The notes beneath the pieces are model-generated. The model made no database searches. It was not told the origin of the DNA and saw only the letters and a list, made by a program, of their open reading frames with translations. This document shows positions 1-6,956 of a stretch of DNA of 12,443 bases, piece by piece. The stretch is from Alphaproteobacteria bacterium (GTDB lineage: Bacteria; Pseudomonadota; Alphaproteobacteria; GCA-2731375): contig JASLMY010000148.1 of the NCBI GenBank assembly GCA_030746295.1, forward strand, positions 1 through 12,443. The letters are read 5' to 3'. Numbering within the stretch: the first letter of the stretch is position 1; each line of letters starts with the position of its first letter. The translations under genes and the position numbers were made by a program.

Positions 1-720
1 CGGCTGGTCTTTCCCGGCGGCGCCCTTATCGGCTGCGCTGCCGGCTTCTTGAACGTGCCCAAGATCAAGGGCAGCCACAACGCCATGAAGACCGGCATGC
101 TGGCGGCCGAGGCGGCCTTCGAGGCCTTGGCGACGGCCGGCGAGGACGGCGCCACGCCGGCGGAGCTCGACGCCTACCCGGATGCCTTCCGCAATTCCTG
201 GGTCCACGACGAACTGCACGCAGCCCGCAACTTCAGGCCGGCCTTCCAAAAATGGGGCCTCTTCGGCGGCACGCTCTATAGCGGCATCGACCAGCTTCTG
301 GGCGGCCGGGTGCCTTGGACGCTGCATCACGGCGCCGCCGACCATGCACGCCTAAAGCCCAAGGAGGCCTGCCGGCCGATCGACTATCCGAGGCCGGACG
401 GTGTCTTCAGCTTCGATAAGCCCTCCTCGGTCTTCCTCTCCAACACCAATCACGAGGAGGACCAGCCGGTGCATCTGACGCTGAAAGACGCGGCGGTACC
501 GATCGAGGTTAATCTCGCCCGCTATGCCGCACCGGAAGAGCGCTTCTGCCCGGCCGGGGTCTACGAGATCTTGAGCGACGACGACGGCGCCAACCCGCGC
601 CTGCAGATCAACGCGCAGAACTGCGTCCACTGTAAGACCTGTGACATCAAGGACCCGAGCCAGAACATCGATTGGGTCGTGCCGGAGGGCGGTGGTGGCC
701 CGAACTACCCGAACATGTGA
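1..720 (+). CDS. Electron transfer flavoprotein:ubiquinone oxidoreductase, C-terminal part (5' truncated by window edge)
   Basis: The frame is open from base 1 and gives 239 residues, under half of the roughly 550 usual for ETF-QO. It starts inside the FAD-domain motif (GGALIGCAAGFLNVPKIKG). ETF-QO is a membrane-associated flavoprotein with one 4Fe-4S cluster. It passes electrons from ETF, reduced by acyl-CoA and other dehydrogenases, to ubiquinone. The C-terminal cluster-binding region is visible: one Cys in CPAGVYE (codon at 547) and three in NCVHCKTCDIKDP (codons at 622, 631, 640), which gives the four expected ligands. The ending GGGGPNYPNM is also typical of the family. A TTG at 49 could be read as a start, but the conserved sequence upstream of it shows the gene continues beyond the window. 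The next gene lies 126 bp downstream. Confidence 0.96.
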   Translation, partial: RLVFPGGALIGCAAGFLNVPKIKGSHNAMKTGMLAAEAAFEALATAGEDGATPAELDAYPDAFRNSWVHDELHAARNFRPAFQKWGLFGGTLYSGIDQLLGGRVPWTLHHGAADHARLKPKEACRPIDYPRPDGVFSFDKPSSVFLSNTNHEEDQPVHLTLKDAAVPIEVNLARYAAPEERFCPAGVYEILSDDDGANPRLQINAQNCVHCKTCDIKDPSQNIDWVVPEGGGGPNYPNM

Positions 721-736
721 GCGGGCCGGCTGGGCC

Positions 737-765
737 GTGCGCGGCGGTCCGGCGCGGCCGCGCAC
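737..765 (+). terminator. GC-rich hairpin after ETF-QO (possible terminator)
   Basis: A perfect 9-bp stem, GTGCGCGGC (737-745) with GCCGCGCAC (757-765) and an 11-nt loop, lies 16 bp after the ETF-QO stop. No T-run follows, so this is not a classical intrinsic terminator. It may only be a transcript-end stabiliser or a chance palindrome in GC-rich DNA. Confidence 0.3.
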
Positions 766-846
766 GACTGCGGGCTTGCATCGGCACGCGACTACGCTAT
801 TTGATACCGAATCGATCGGCATTAGCGGCGATCACGGAGACGGACG

Positions 847-2601
847 GTGAAGGACAGGACCAAACCCGGACGGCAGCGGTCGGCACGGCGCCGCCGCTCG
901 GACGTCGTTGCGGCCTTCGTGCTCGCCTTGACCACCGGCTGTGTCAGCGATTCCGCCAACAGCTCGGAAGAGCTGGCGGTTTCGAGGCAAGAGGTCGCCT
1001 CGCCGCTGGGCAGCTATCTCGCCGGCCGGCACGCCCGATCGAGCCGGGATACGAAGTCCGCAGTCGACTTCTACAACGCGGCCCTGGCCGAGGACCCCGG
1101 CAATCGACCGCTACAACACAGAACTTTTCTGCTGATGCTGGCCGAGGGCCGGTTCGACGGCGCCCTCGACCTGGCCGAGGCGTTGATGGCGGACCCGAAG
1201 ACCTCGCGCATGGCCGAACTGGTCCTGGCGCTCGAAGCGATTCGCGAAAGCAACTACGACGACGCCGAGAGGCGGATCGGCACTCCCCCGAAACGTGGCT
1301 TCGGCGCGCTCTTGAAGCCTTTAATTCTGGCCTGGATCGAGGCCGGGCGGTCCGATACCGCAGCCGCCATCGAGACCCTCGAAGTGCTTCGCAAGAGCGA
1401 TGCCTTCGTCGCCTTCCGCAACTATCACGCCGCCCTCATCCACGACTTCCAGGGCGACTTGCCGGCGGCCCGCGACAACTACGAGGCGACCCGCAAGAAG
1501 GGCGGCGTCACCACCTCGATAACGCTCGCCTACGGCTCGCTGCTGAGACGGCTCGGCGAGCCGGAAGCGGCCATGGCGGCCTATCGACAACTGCTGGAGC
1601 GGTCGCCGGAGAACCCGGCCGTGCTCGAGGCCGTCGCCGACCTCGAAGCGGGCCGTCCGGCGACGCAACTCGTCGCCAGCGTCAACGAAGGCGTCGCGGA
1701 AGCGCTCTATGGTGCGGCCGGTGCCCTGGCGCAGGAGCGCGGCGGCGAGGCGGCCCGAATCTACGCCAACCTGGCGCTCCACATGCGGCCCGACTTCTCC
1801 GCCGCCCGCATGCTGCTGGGCGAGATCATGGAACGCGATCGCCGCTGGGCCGACGCGATCGAGATCTACAGGAAAGTTTCCAAGTCCTCGCCCTACTACT
1901 GGGAGGCCCGCATCCGCGTCGCCACGAGCCTCGACCGTCTCGACCGGGTCGACGAAGCGATCGAGACCTTGACCCGGATGACCGAGGTTCGGACCGACGA
2001 CTCCGTCGCGCTGATCACGCTCGCCGACCTGTTGCGCGCCCGTGAGCGCTATTCCGACGCGGCCGCCGCCTATGACCGGGCGCTCGCCCGCGTCGTCGAG
2101 CCCGAGGAACGGCACTGGACCCTCTTCTACGCCCGCGGCATCGCCCGCGAGCGGATCAAGGAGTGGGCGCGGGCCGAGGCCGACTTCCTGAAGGCCTTGG
2201 AGCTGAGGCCGGATCATCCGTTGGTCTTGAACTATCTCGGCTACTCCTGGGTCGAGCAGGGCCGCAACATCGATCGGGCCCGCAAGATGATCGAGAAGGC
2301 GGTGGCCCAGCGCCCCAACGACGGCTATATCGTCGATAGTCTGGGCTGGGTGCTCTACCGCCTGGCCGACTACGAGGGCGCGGTCAAGTACCTGGAGCGG
2401 GCGGTCGAGCTGAAGCCTCAGGATCCGGTCATTAACGACCACTTGGGCGATGCGTTTTGGCGCGTCGGCCGTCGCCTCGAAGCGCGCTTCCAGTGGCAGC
2501 ACGCCCTGGCGCTCGATCCCGAGGAATCCGAGATCCCGGCCATCAAAACGAAGCTCGAGCGGGGCCTCGCCAGTGTCGCCAGCAGCGACGGCGGCGGCTG
2601 A
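847..2601 (+). CDS. TPR-repeat putative lipoprotein (LbcA/PA4667-like)
   Basis: 584 residues from a GTG start, with GGAGA at 836-840 six bases upstream. The N-terminus is Arg/Lys-rich (residues 2-17), followed by a short hydrophobic stretch (about 20-30) and a lipobox-like TTGC with Cys32, so an exported lipoprotein is likely. The body is alpha-helical TPR repeats. The clearest run from about residue 420 to 570 and include LNYLGYSW, DSLGWVLYRL and NDHLGDAFWRVGR. This C-terminal pattern is characteristic of the TPR proteins encoded beside ispE in many proteobacteria. In Pseudomonas aeruginosa the comparable protein PA4667 (LbcA) is an outer-membrane lipoprotein that binds and activates the protease CtpA, and its gene lies close to lolB and ispE. 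Here ispE starts 10 bp downstream with no lolB between. Function by analogy is inference; fold and location are better supported. The lipobox is not ideal because position -3 is Thr. Confidence 0.88.
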   Translation: MKDRTKPGRQRSARRRRSDVVAAFVLALTTGCVSDSANSSEELAVSRQEVASPLGSYLAGRHARSSRDTKSAVDFYNAALAEDPGNRPLQHRTFLLMLAEGRFDGALDLAEALMADPKTSRMAELVLALEAIRESNYDDAERRIGTPPKRGFGALLKPLILAWIEAGRSDTAAAIETLEVLRKSDAFVAFRNYHAALIHDFQGDLPAARDNYEATRKKGGVTTSITLAYGSLLRRLGEPEAAMAAYRQLLERSPENPAVLEAVADLEAGRPATQLVASVNEGVAEALYGAAGALAQERGGEAARIYANLALHMRPDFSAARMLLGEIMERDRRWADAIEIYRKVSKSSPYYWEARIRVATSLDRLDRVDEAIETLTRMTEVRTDDSVALITLADLLRARERYSDAAAAYDRALARVVEPEERHWTLFYARGIARERIKEWARAEADFLKALELRPDHPLVLNYLGYSWVEQGRNIDRARKMIEKAVAQRPNDGYIVDSLGWVLYRLADYEGAVKYLERAVELKPQDPVINDHLGDAFWRVGRRLEARFQWQHALALDPEESEIPAIKTKLERGLASVASSDGGG

Positions 2602-2611
2602 CGGCGGCACC

Positions 2612-3490
2612 GTGGCGCAACATCTGGCGCGCGCCAAGATCAACCTCTACCTGCACCTCCTGGGCCGACGCCCGGACGGCTATCACCTGCTCGACAGCCT
2701 GATCGTCTTCGCCGAACTGGGCGACGTCATCGAGGTAGCGGCGGCGGAACGGCTCTCGCTCGGCCTGAGCGGCCCCTTCGGCGAGGCGCTTTCGGCCGCG
2801 CTCGACCAGCCCGGCGACAACCTCGTGCTGCGGGCGGGGCGGGCGCTCAGCCAGGCCGAAGGCATCGAGGCCGGCGCCCGGATCGCGCTCGAAAAGCGGT
2901 TGCCGCCGGCGGCTGGGATCGGCGGTGGCTCCAGCGACGCGGCGGCGACGCTCCTGGCGCTGGCAGAGCTTTGGCGTCTTCGGCTCGATGCCGCGACGCT
3001 CGCCCGCATCGGCCTTGGTCTCGGCGCCGACGTCCCCGCTTGTCTGGCCCAGCCGGCAAGCGTCTTCGTCGGCGGCATCGGCGGCGAGGTCCGGCCGACG
3101 CCGCGACTGCCGCCGGCGGCGGTGTTGCTCGTCAACCCCGGCGTCCGGCTCGCTACCGCCGACGTCTTCCGCGCCTTCGACGGCGCCTGGTCGGCACCGG
3201 CGCGCTTCGAGACGGCGCCGGCGAGTGCTGCCGAATTGGCTGCGCTCTTGGCCCGGCGCGGCAACGACCTGGAGGCGGCGGCGATGTCGCTGGCGCCCGA
3301 GATCGGTGATGTGCTGACCCGTCTGGAGGCCCTGCCTGAGGCCCTGCTGGCGCGGATGAGCGGCAGTGGCGCGACCTGCTTCGCCCTCTTCGCCGAGACG
3401 GCCGCGGCCGAGCGGGCCCGCGCTCGGCTGGCCGGCGAGCACCCTGATTGGTGGTTGGCGGCGGCGCCCCTGTCAGGCAACGCGTCCTAG
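2612..3490 (+). CDS. ispE: 4-(cytidine-5'-diphospho)-2-C-methyl-D-erythritol kinase
   Basis: IspE is a GHMP-family kinase that phosphorylates the 2-hydroxyl of CDP-methylerythritol in the MEP pathway to IPP and DMAPP. The 292-residue product has the usual family length (280-300). Visible motifs are RAKINLYLHL with Lys9, the glycine-rich ATP loop GIGGGSSDAAA (102-112), LGADVPACL with Asp140, and the C-terminal MSGSGATCFALF (249-260). Lys9 and Asp140 match the catalytic Lys/Asp pair of characterised IspE enzymes. I chose the GTG at 2612 because RAKINLYL must lie close to the N-terminus. The ATG at 2450 in the same frame would overlap the TPR gene by about 150 bp. The start lies 10 bp after the TPR stop, so the two genes are probably co-transcribed. 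The stop codon forms the first three bases of the adjoining inverted repeat. Confidence 0.96.
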   Translation: MAQHLARAKINLYLHLLGRRPDGYHLLDSLIVFAELGDVIEVAAAERLSLGLSGPFGEALSAALDQPGDNLVLRAGRALSQAEGIEAGARIALEKRLPPAAGIGGGSSDAAATLLALAELWRLRLDAATLARIGLGLGADVPACLAQPASVFVGGIGGEVRPTPRLPPAAVLLVNPGVRLATADVFRAFDGAWSAPARFETAPASAAELAALLARRGNDLEAAAMSLAPEIGDVLTRLEALPEALLARMSGSGATCFALFAETAAAERARARLAGEHPDWWLAAAPLSGNAS

Positions 3491-3563
3491 TGTGGTGGAT
3501 TTGAAGCTCCTCCGATTATTGGGGCAAGCACCGTGAGGATCTTCAAATCCTTAAACTACGCTA
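3488..3563. repeat. Imperfect inverted repeat element 1 (76 bp), directly after ispE
   Basis: Left arm 3497-3512 (GGATTTGAAGCTCCTC) pairs with right arm 3535-3550 at 15 of 16 positions, with a 22-nt loop. Outside this core, TAGTGTGGT (3488-3496) pairs at 7 of 9 positions with 3555-3563, if four extra bases (TTAA, 3551-3554) are allowed in the right arm. The element is AT-richer than its surroundings. Its first three bases are the ispE stop codon. The form resembles a miniature inverted-repeat element or a REP-like palindrome. As RNA it would fold into a hairpin at the 3' end of the ispE transcript, but no T-run is present. Confidence 0.6.
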
Positions 3564-3577
3564 CAATCAAAGGCTTG

Positions 3578-3652
3578 CTAGTGTCCTTATCGAATCGGAA
3601 GTTCGTCGGGCGCTTACCACAGGTGTTGCGAACTTCTGATTCGGGACACTAG
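3578..3652. repeat. Imperfect inverted repeat element 2 (75 bp)
   Basis: CTAGTGTCC (3578-3586) is the exact reverse complement of GGACACTAG (3644-3652). CGAATCGGAAGTTCG (3591-3605) pairs with CGAACTTCTGATTCG (3629-3643) at 14 of 15 positions. The left arm has four extra bases, TTAT (3587-3590). The loop is 23 nt. A further GCTTG (3573-3577) and CAAGC (3657-3661) match outside the core. The terminal CTAGTGT is shared with element 1, which begins 14 bp upstream of this one. This looks like a second member of a related MITE or REP-type family. No transposase gene is nearby. Confidence 0.65.
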
Positions 3653-3671
3653 CCGGCAAGCTCTCTTTCGC

Positions 3672-3700
3672 TTGGGTTCGCGGGCCCGAGCACGTATCAT
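3672..3700 (+). promoter_or_regulatory. Putative sigma70-type promoter of the aminotransferase gene
   Basis: TTGGGT (3672-3677) and TATCAT (3695-3700) are separated by 17 bp. The -10 box matches the consensus at 5 of 6 positions and the -35 box at 3 of 6. The position, about 38 bp before the chosen start codon and just after repeat element 2, fits a promoter for 3738 onward. Seen by eye only. Confidence 0.4.
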
Positions 3701-3737
3701 TTTCCAATTCCAGCGACAGCGCGAAGGGATCGGACTC

Positions 3738-5078
3738 ATGACCGATGCAGGGACGGAAGGCGGCGGCGCGGCGGTTGGCCGATTGGCCGAGATGTCGGCG
3801 GCCGAAGAGGCGCACGCGGCCCTAGCCGACAGCTATATTTCGGGCCGCGCCCACGGCACCACCTACATGCCCGACGACGTCCGCTTCGTCGTCGAGCGCG
3901 GCCAGGGCGCCCGGGTCATGGACGAGAGCGGCAATTGGTACGTCGACTACGTGATCGGCGCCGGCGCCATGATCCTGGGCCATACCCACCCCGCCGTCGA
4001 GGCGGCGACGATCGGTCAGATCCGCCGCGGCACCCATTTCTATTCGCTGCTGAACGGGCCGGCGATGGAGCTGGCGACCGAGATCGTCGCTGCCAGCCCC
4101 TGCGCCGACAAGGTGATGTACACGACCACCGGCTCGGAGGCGACCTTCTACGCCTTGCGCCTGGCCCGTGCTTATACCGGGCGCGACAAGGTGCTGAAGT
4201 TCGAGGGCGCCTATCACGGCTCGCACGACTATAGCCTGGTCTCCAGCGCGCCGAGCCAGACCTCGAACTACCCGGTCGGCCAGCTCGATACCGGCGGCGT
4301 GCCGACGGGCCTGGATGAGAGCGTGCTGATCGCACCCTACAACGATCTCGACGCGGCGGAGCGGATCGTCGCCGAGAACGCCGACGACATCGCCGCCATC
4401 ATCGTCGAGCCGATCCAGCGCATTCTGACGCCCGAGCCGGGGTTCCTGGCGGGCCTGCGCGCCGTAGCCGACAAACACGACAGCCTGCTCCTCTTCGACG
4501 AGGTGGTGACCGGTTTCCGTCTCGCCTATGGCGGGGCGCAGGAGTACTACGACGTCCGCCCCGACCTGGCGAGCTATGGCAAGGTGGTGGGCGGCGGCTT
4601 CGCCCAAGGCGCGGTGGCGGGCCGGGAAGAGGTCATGGATCTGACCGACCCGACGCGCAAGGGCCAAGGCGCCTTCGCCTATGTCAACGGCACCTTCAAC
4701 GGCAATCCGGTCGCCGCCGTGGCGGCGCTGGCGACCTTGGAAGTGTTGCGCCAGCCCGGCACCTACGAGCGGCTGAACCAAAACACGGCCCAGCTCAGGA
4801 CCGAGATGCAGGCGATCCTCGACCGCCACGACCTGCCGGCGCTCGTCATCGGCGATGCCTCGATGTGGCAGATCCTGTTCACCGACACGGTGCCCCGGAA
4901 CTACGCCCAGTACATCCAGGCCGACATGGCGCGGACCAAGGCGCTCGACGAGGCCCTGATCCGGCACGGCGTCCTGGTCTTGCCGCTGGTGCGGCGCAAC
5001 GTCTCGGTCGCCCACGACGAGGACGACTTCGAGGCGACGCTCCGGGCCCTCGATGCCGCCTGCCGCGAGGTCGCCTAG
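3738..5078 (+). CDS. Class III PLP-dependent aminotransferase (glutamate-1-semialdehyde aminomutase-like)
   Basis: 446 residues from the ATG at 3738, with GAAGGGA at 3723-3729 as ribosome binding site. An in-frame upstream ATG at 3672 lies inside the likely promoter, lacks a ribosome site and adds a segment without family features. The fold-type I (class III) aminotransferase pattern is complete: GSEA (132-135) and YHG (159-161) in the cofactor site, the PLP-contacting Asp254 in FDEVVTGFR, and the Schiff-base Lys282 in SYGKVVGGGF. GTFNGNPVA resembles the GSA aminomutase subgroup. Such proteins include glutamate-1-semialdehyde aminomutases, omega- and beta-amino acid transaminases and antibiotic-pathway aminotransferases. 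The divergence around the lysine (GGGFAQGAVAGR), and the absence of other haem genes nearby, argue against hemL. The substrate cannot be told from the sequence. The next gene begins 10 bp after the stop. Confidence 0.92.
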   Translation: MTDAGTEGGGAAVGRLAEMSAAEEAHAALADSYISGRAHGTTYMPDDVRFVVERGQGARVMDESGNWYVDYVIGAGAMILGHTHPAVEAATIGQIRRGTHFYSLLNGPAMELATEIVAASPCADKVMYTTTGSEATFYALRLARAYTGRDKVLKFEGAYHGSHDYSLVSSAPSQTSNYPVGQLDTGGVPTGLDESVLIAPYNDLDAAERIVAENADDIAAIIVEPIQRILTPEPGFLAGLRAVADKHDSLLLFDEVVTGFRLAYGGAQEYYDVRPDLASYGKVVGGGFAQGAVAGREEVMDLTDPTRKGQGAFAYVNGTFNGNPVAAVAALATLEVLRQPGTYERLNQNTAQLRTEMQAILDRHDLPALVIGDASMWQILFTDTVPRNYAQYIQADMARTKALDEALIRHGVLVLPLVRRNVSVAHDEDDFEATLRALDAACREVA

Positions 5079-5088
5079 CTCTCGCCGA

Positions 5089-6423
5089 ATGCCGATGGAC
5101 GCCCCGGCCCGCGCCTCGCGGGTGCTGGTGACGGGAGCGTCCGGCTTCATCGGCCGCTATATCGTCGCCGCCTTGCGGCAAGCCGGGCACGAAGTGGTCG
5201 GTTGCGCCCGCAACCTTTCGGCGGCGCGGCGCGCCATTCCCGACATCGACTGGCTGCCGGCCGACATGAACCGGGACCTGACGCCCGAGGCTTGGGCGCC
5301 GCGGCTCGACGGCGTCGATGCGATCGTCAACTGCGCCGGCATCCTGCAGGGCGGCGGTGGCGACAACATCGAGGCGATCCACGCCACCTCGCCGATCGCC
5401 CTCTTCCGCGCCGCCGAGGCGGCCGGCATCCGCCGCGTGGTGCAGGTCTCGGCGCTGGGTGCCGATGCCGAGGCCGGCACCGCCTATGCCGACAGCAAAC
5501 GGACAGCGGACGACTATCTGGCGACGACGGCGCTCGAGTGGATCGTGCTCCGCCCCTCGCTCGTCTACGCTCGCGACTCCTTTGGCGGCACTTCGCTCTT
5601 CCGGGGCCTAGCGGCGCTGCCCTGGGTGCTGGCGCTGCCGGGCCAGGGCGACCAGGCCTTCCAGCCGGTCGCGATGGAAGACGTGGCATCAACCGTCGCC
5701 CGCCTGGTGGCGCCCGAGGCGCCACAGGGCTTGCAGCTGGAGCTCGGTGGGCCCGAGGCCCTGTCGCTGCGGCAGATCTTGGTCGCCTATCGCCGCTGGC
5801 TCGGTCTCGAACCGGGCTTGATCGTCGAGGTGCCGATGGCCCTGATCCGCCTCGCTGGGCGGCTCGCCGACGTGACCCGCCGGCTCGGCGGCGGCCGCGG
5901 GGCCTTGTCGACCACGGCGGTGCGCCAGCTCGAGCATGGCAACACCTGCGGGCACGATCCCCGCCTGGACGAGCTCGGCATCCGGCCCGGCCGCTTTGAG
6001 GATTGGCTGATCGCCAACCCGGCGGGCGTCCAGGACCGCTGGCATGGCCGGCTCTATTTCCTGCGGCCGGCGCTGCGCATTGCGTTGGGCCTCTTCTGGC
6101 TCTGGACCGGGATCGCCACCGCCTTCTTCTTTCCCCTCGCCGAAAGCGAGGCGCTCTTGCGCCGGGTCTGGGTACCGGAGGCCTTGATGGGCGCTGCCTT
6201 CTGGCTCGGCTCGGCCTTCGATGTCGCCGTCGGCTTGGCACTGATCCTGCGCCGGCGGGTGAAGGCGGTAGCCGTCATCGGCATCCTCGCCACGCTCGGC
6301 TATCTGGCGCTGCTGACCGCGGGCATGCCGGAGCTTTGGTTGCACCCACTCGGCCCGCTCTCCAAGCTACTGCCGATCATCATCGCGATGGCCGTCATAG
6401 TGGCGATCGAGGACGATCGCTGA
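5089..6423 (+). CDS. NAD(P)-binding SDR/epimerase-like domain fused to a DoxX-like membrane domain
   Basis: About 444 residues. The N-terminal half is an extended or atypical short-chain dehydrogenase fold of the NDUFA9/NmrA-like type, with nucleotide loop TGASGFIG (15-22), INCAGIL-like strand motif VNCAGIL, and a YxxxK pair in YADSK (Tyr133, Lys137). From about residue 317 the chain changes to a hydrophobic region with about four predicted membrane helices (for example LRIALGLFWLWTGIATAFFF and the LLPIIIAMAVIVAI tail), typical of DoxX-like domains. The cytoplasmic Rossmann domain would thus be tethered to the inner membrane. The start could be ATG 5089, ATG 5095 or the overlapping ATG 5053; I prefer 5089 because it avoids overlap, but no strong ribosome site decides it. 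The stop overlaps the next start (TGATG), so the two membrane proteins are probably translationally coupled. The substrate is unknown. Confidence 0.88.
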   Translation: MPMDAPARASRVLVTGASGFIGRYIVAALRQAGHEVVGCARNLSAARRAIPDIDWLPADMNRDLTPEAWAPRLDGVDAIVNCAGILQGGGGDNIEAIHATSPIALFRAAEAAGIRRVVQVSALGADAEAGTAYADSKRTADDYLATTALEWIVLRPSLVYARDSFGGTSLFRGLAALPWVLALPGQGDQAFQPVAMEDVASTVARLVAPEAPQGLQLELGGPEALSLRQILVAYRRWLGLEPGLIVEVPMALIRLAGRLADVTRRLGGGRGALSTTAVRQLEHGNTCGHDPRLDELGIRPGRFEDWLIANPAGVQDRWHGRLYFLRPALRIALGLFWLWTGIATAFFFPLAESEALLRRVWVPEALMGAAFWLGSAFDVAVGLALILRRRVKAVAVIGILATLGYLALLTAGMPELWLHPLGPLSKLLPIIIAMAVIVAIEDDR

Positions 6424-6893
6424 TGGACCTCTACCTCGCGGTGAAGACGGTGCACATCCTCTCCGCTGCGGTTCTCTTCGGCACCGGCGCCGGCATCGCC
6501 TTCTTCATGTTGATGGCGCACCTGACGCGGGATGTCGCCACCATCGCGGCGACCGCACGCATTGTGGTCATCGCCGACTTCGTCTTCACCCTGCCGGCGG
6601 TAGTGGTGCAGCCGGCGACCGGCCTCTGGCTGATCTGGCAAGCGGGCTTCGCCGTCACCGAGCCCTGGCTCCTTCTCGCCTACGTTCTCTATGTCCTGGT
6701 CGGCGCCTGCTGGATCCCGGTCGTCTTCCTGCAGATCAAGGCCCGCGACCTCGCCGCTGCCGCGAGGGAGCAAGGCACACCCCTGCCAGCGGCCTACACC
6801 CGTGCTTTCCGGATCTGGTTCTGCCTCGGCTGGCCCGCCTTCGCCGGCGTCGTCGCCATCTACGCCCTGATGCTCTTCAAGCCCGAATTCTGA
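6423..6893 (+). CDS. DUF2269-family integral membrane protein
   Basis: 156 residues from an ATG that shares one base with the preceding stop codon (TGATG). The N-terminus MDLYLAVKTVHILSAAVLFG, the central hydrophobic segments and the terminal GWPAFAGVVAIYALMLFKP fit a four-helix inner-membrane protein of the DUF2269 type, by remembered family pattern. No catalytic motif is evident. His11 in the first helix, the later charged loop (KARDLAAAAREQG) and the small-residue-rich helices are the only distinctive points. Overlap with the SDR-DoxX gene implies co-production, and the pair may act as one membrane module. Function unknown. Confidence 0.85.
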   Translation: MDLYLAVKTVHILSAAVLFGTGAGIAFFMLMAHLTRDVATIAATARIVVIADFVFTLPAVVVQPATGLWLIWQAGFAVTEPWLLLAYVLYVLVGACWIPVVFLQIKARDLAAAAREQGTPLPAAYTRAFRIWFCLGWPAFAGVVAIYALMLFKPEF

Positions 6894-6905
6894 AATCAAG
6901 CCACG

Positions 6906-6930
6906 AAAAAGGGGGCGCCGGAGCGCCCCC
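6906..6930 (-). terminator. Intrinsic terminator of the thiolase unit, between convergent genes
   Basis: GGGGGCGC (6911-6918) and GCGCCCCC (6923-6930) form a perfect 8-bp stem with a 4-nt loop. Read on the minus strand it is followed by five Ts (6906-6910), a classical intrinsic terminator 27 bp after the thiolase stop. On the plus strand it is followed only by TCTC, so any termination of the DUF2269 transcript would be weaker. Confidence 0.85.
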
Positions 6931-6956
6931 TCTCAGGGTTCGGTCTCGCTTGCCGC

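Noticed and set aside
776..803. Promoter (TTGCAT and TATTTG) before the TPR gene
   Set aside because: Only about half of the positions match the consensus in each box, so it is not better than chance.
672..2045. Plus-strand frame of 457 codons overlapping ETF-QO and the TPR gene in another frame
   Set aside because: It is a composition artefact: Arg- and Gly-rich, no domain, and it overlaps two well supported genes.
2450..2611. Upstream ATG start for ispE at 2450
   Set aside because: It would add 54 residues ahead of the conserved N-terminal RAKINLYL motif and overlap the TPR gene. GTG 2612 gives the normal family length.
1321..2643. Minus-strand open frame of 440 codons opposite the TPR gene
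   Set aside because: It is the antisense shadow of the TPR coding region in GC-rich DNA. It has no recognisable domain, and the plus strand has a clear TPR protein.
3488..3652. CRISPR array or direct repeats in the ispE-aminotransferase gap
   Set aside because: The repeats are inverted, only two elements exist, and their cores differ in sequence. There is no regular repeat-spacer pattern.
3672..3737. Upstream ATG start for the aminotransferase at 3672
   Set aside because: It has no ribosome site and overlaps the likely -35 box. ATG 3738 has GAAGGGA at good spacing.
3822..5150. Minus-strand open frame of 442 codons opposite the aminotransferase
   Set aside because: The plus-strand product has complete class III aminotransferase motifs. 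The antisense product is low-complexity and rich in Gly, Ala, Val and Arg, with no family pattern.
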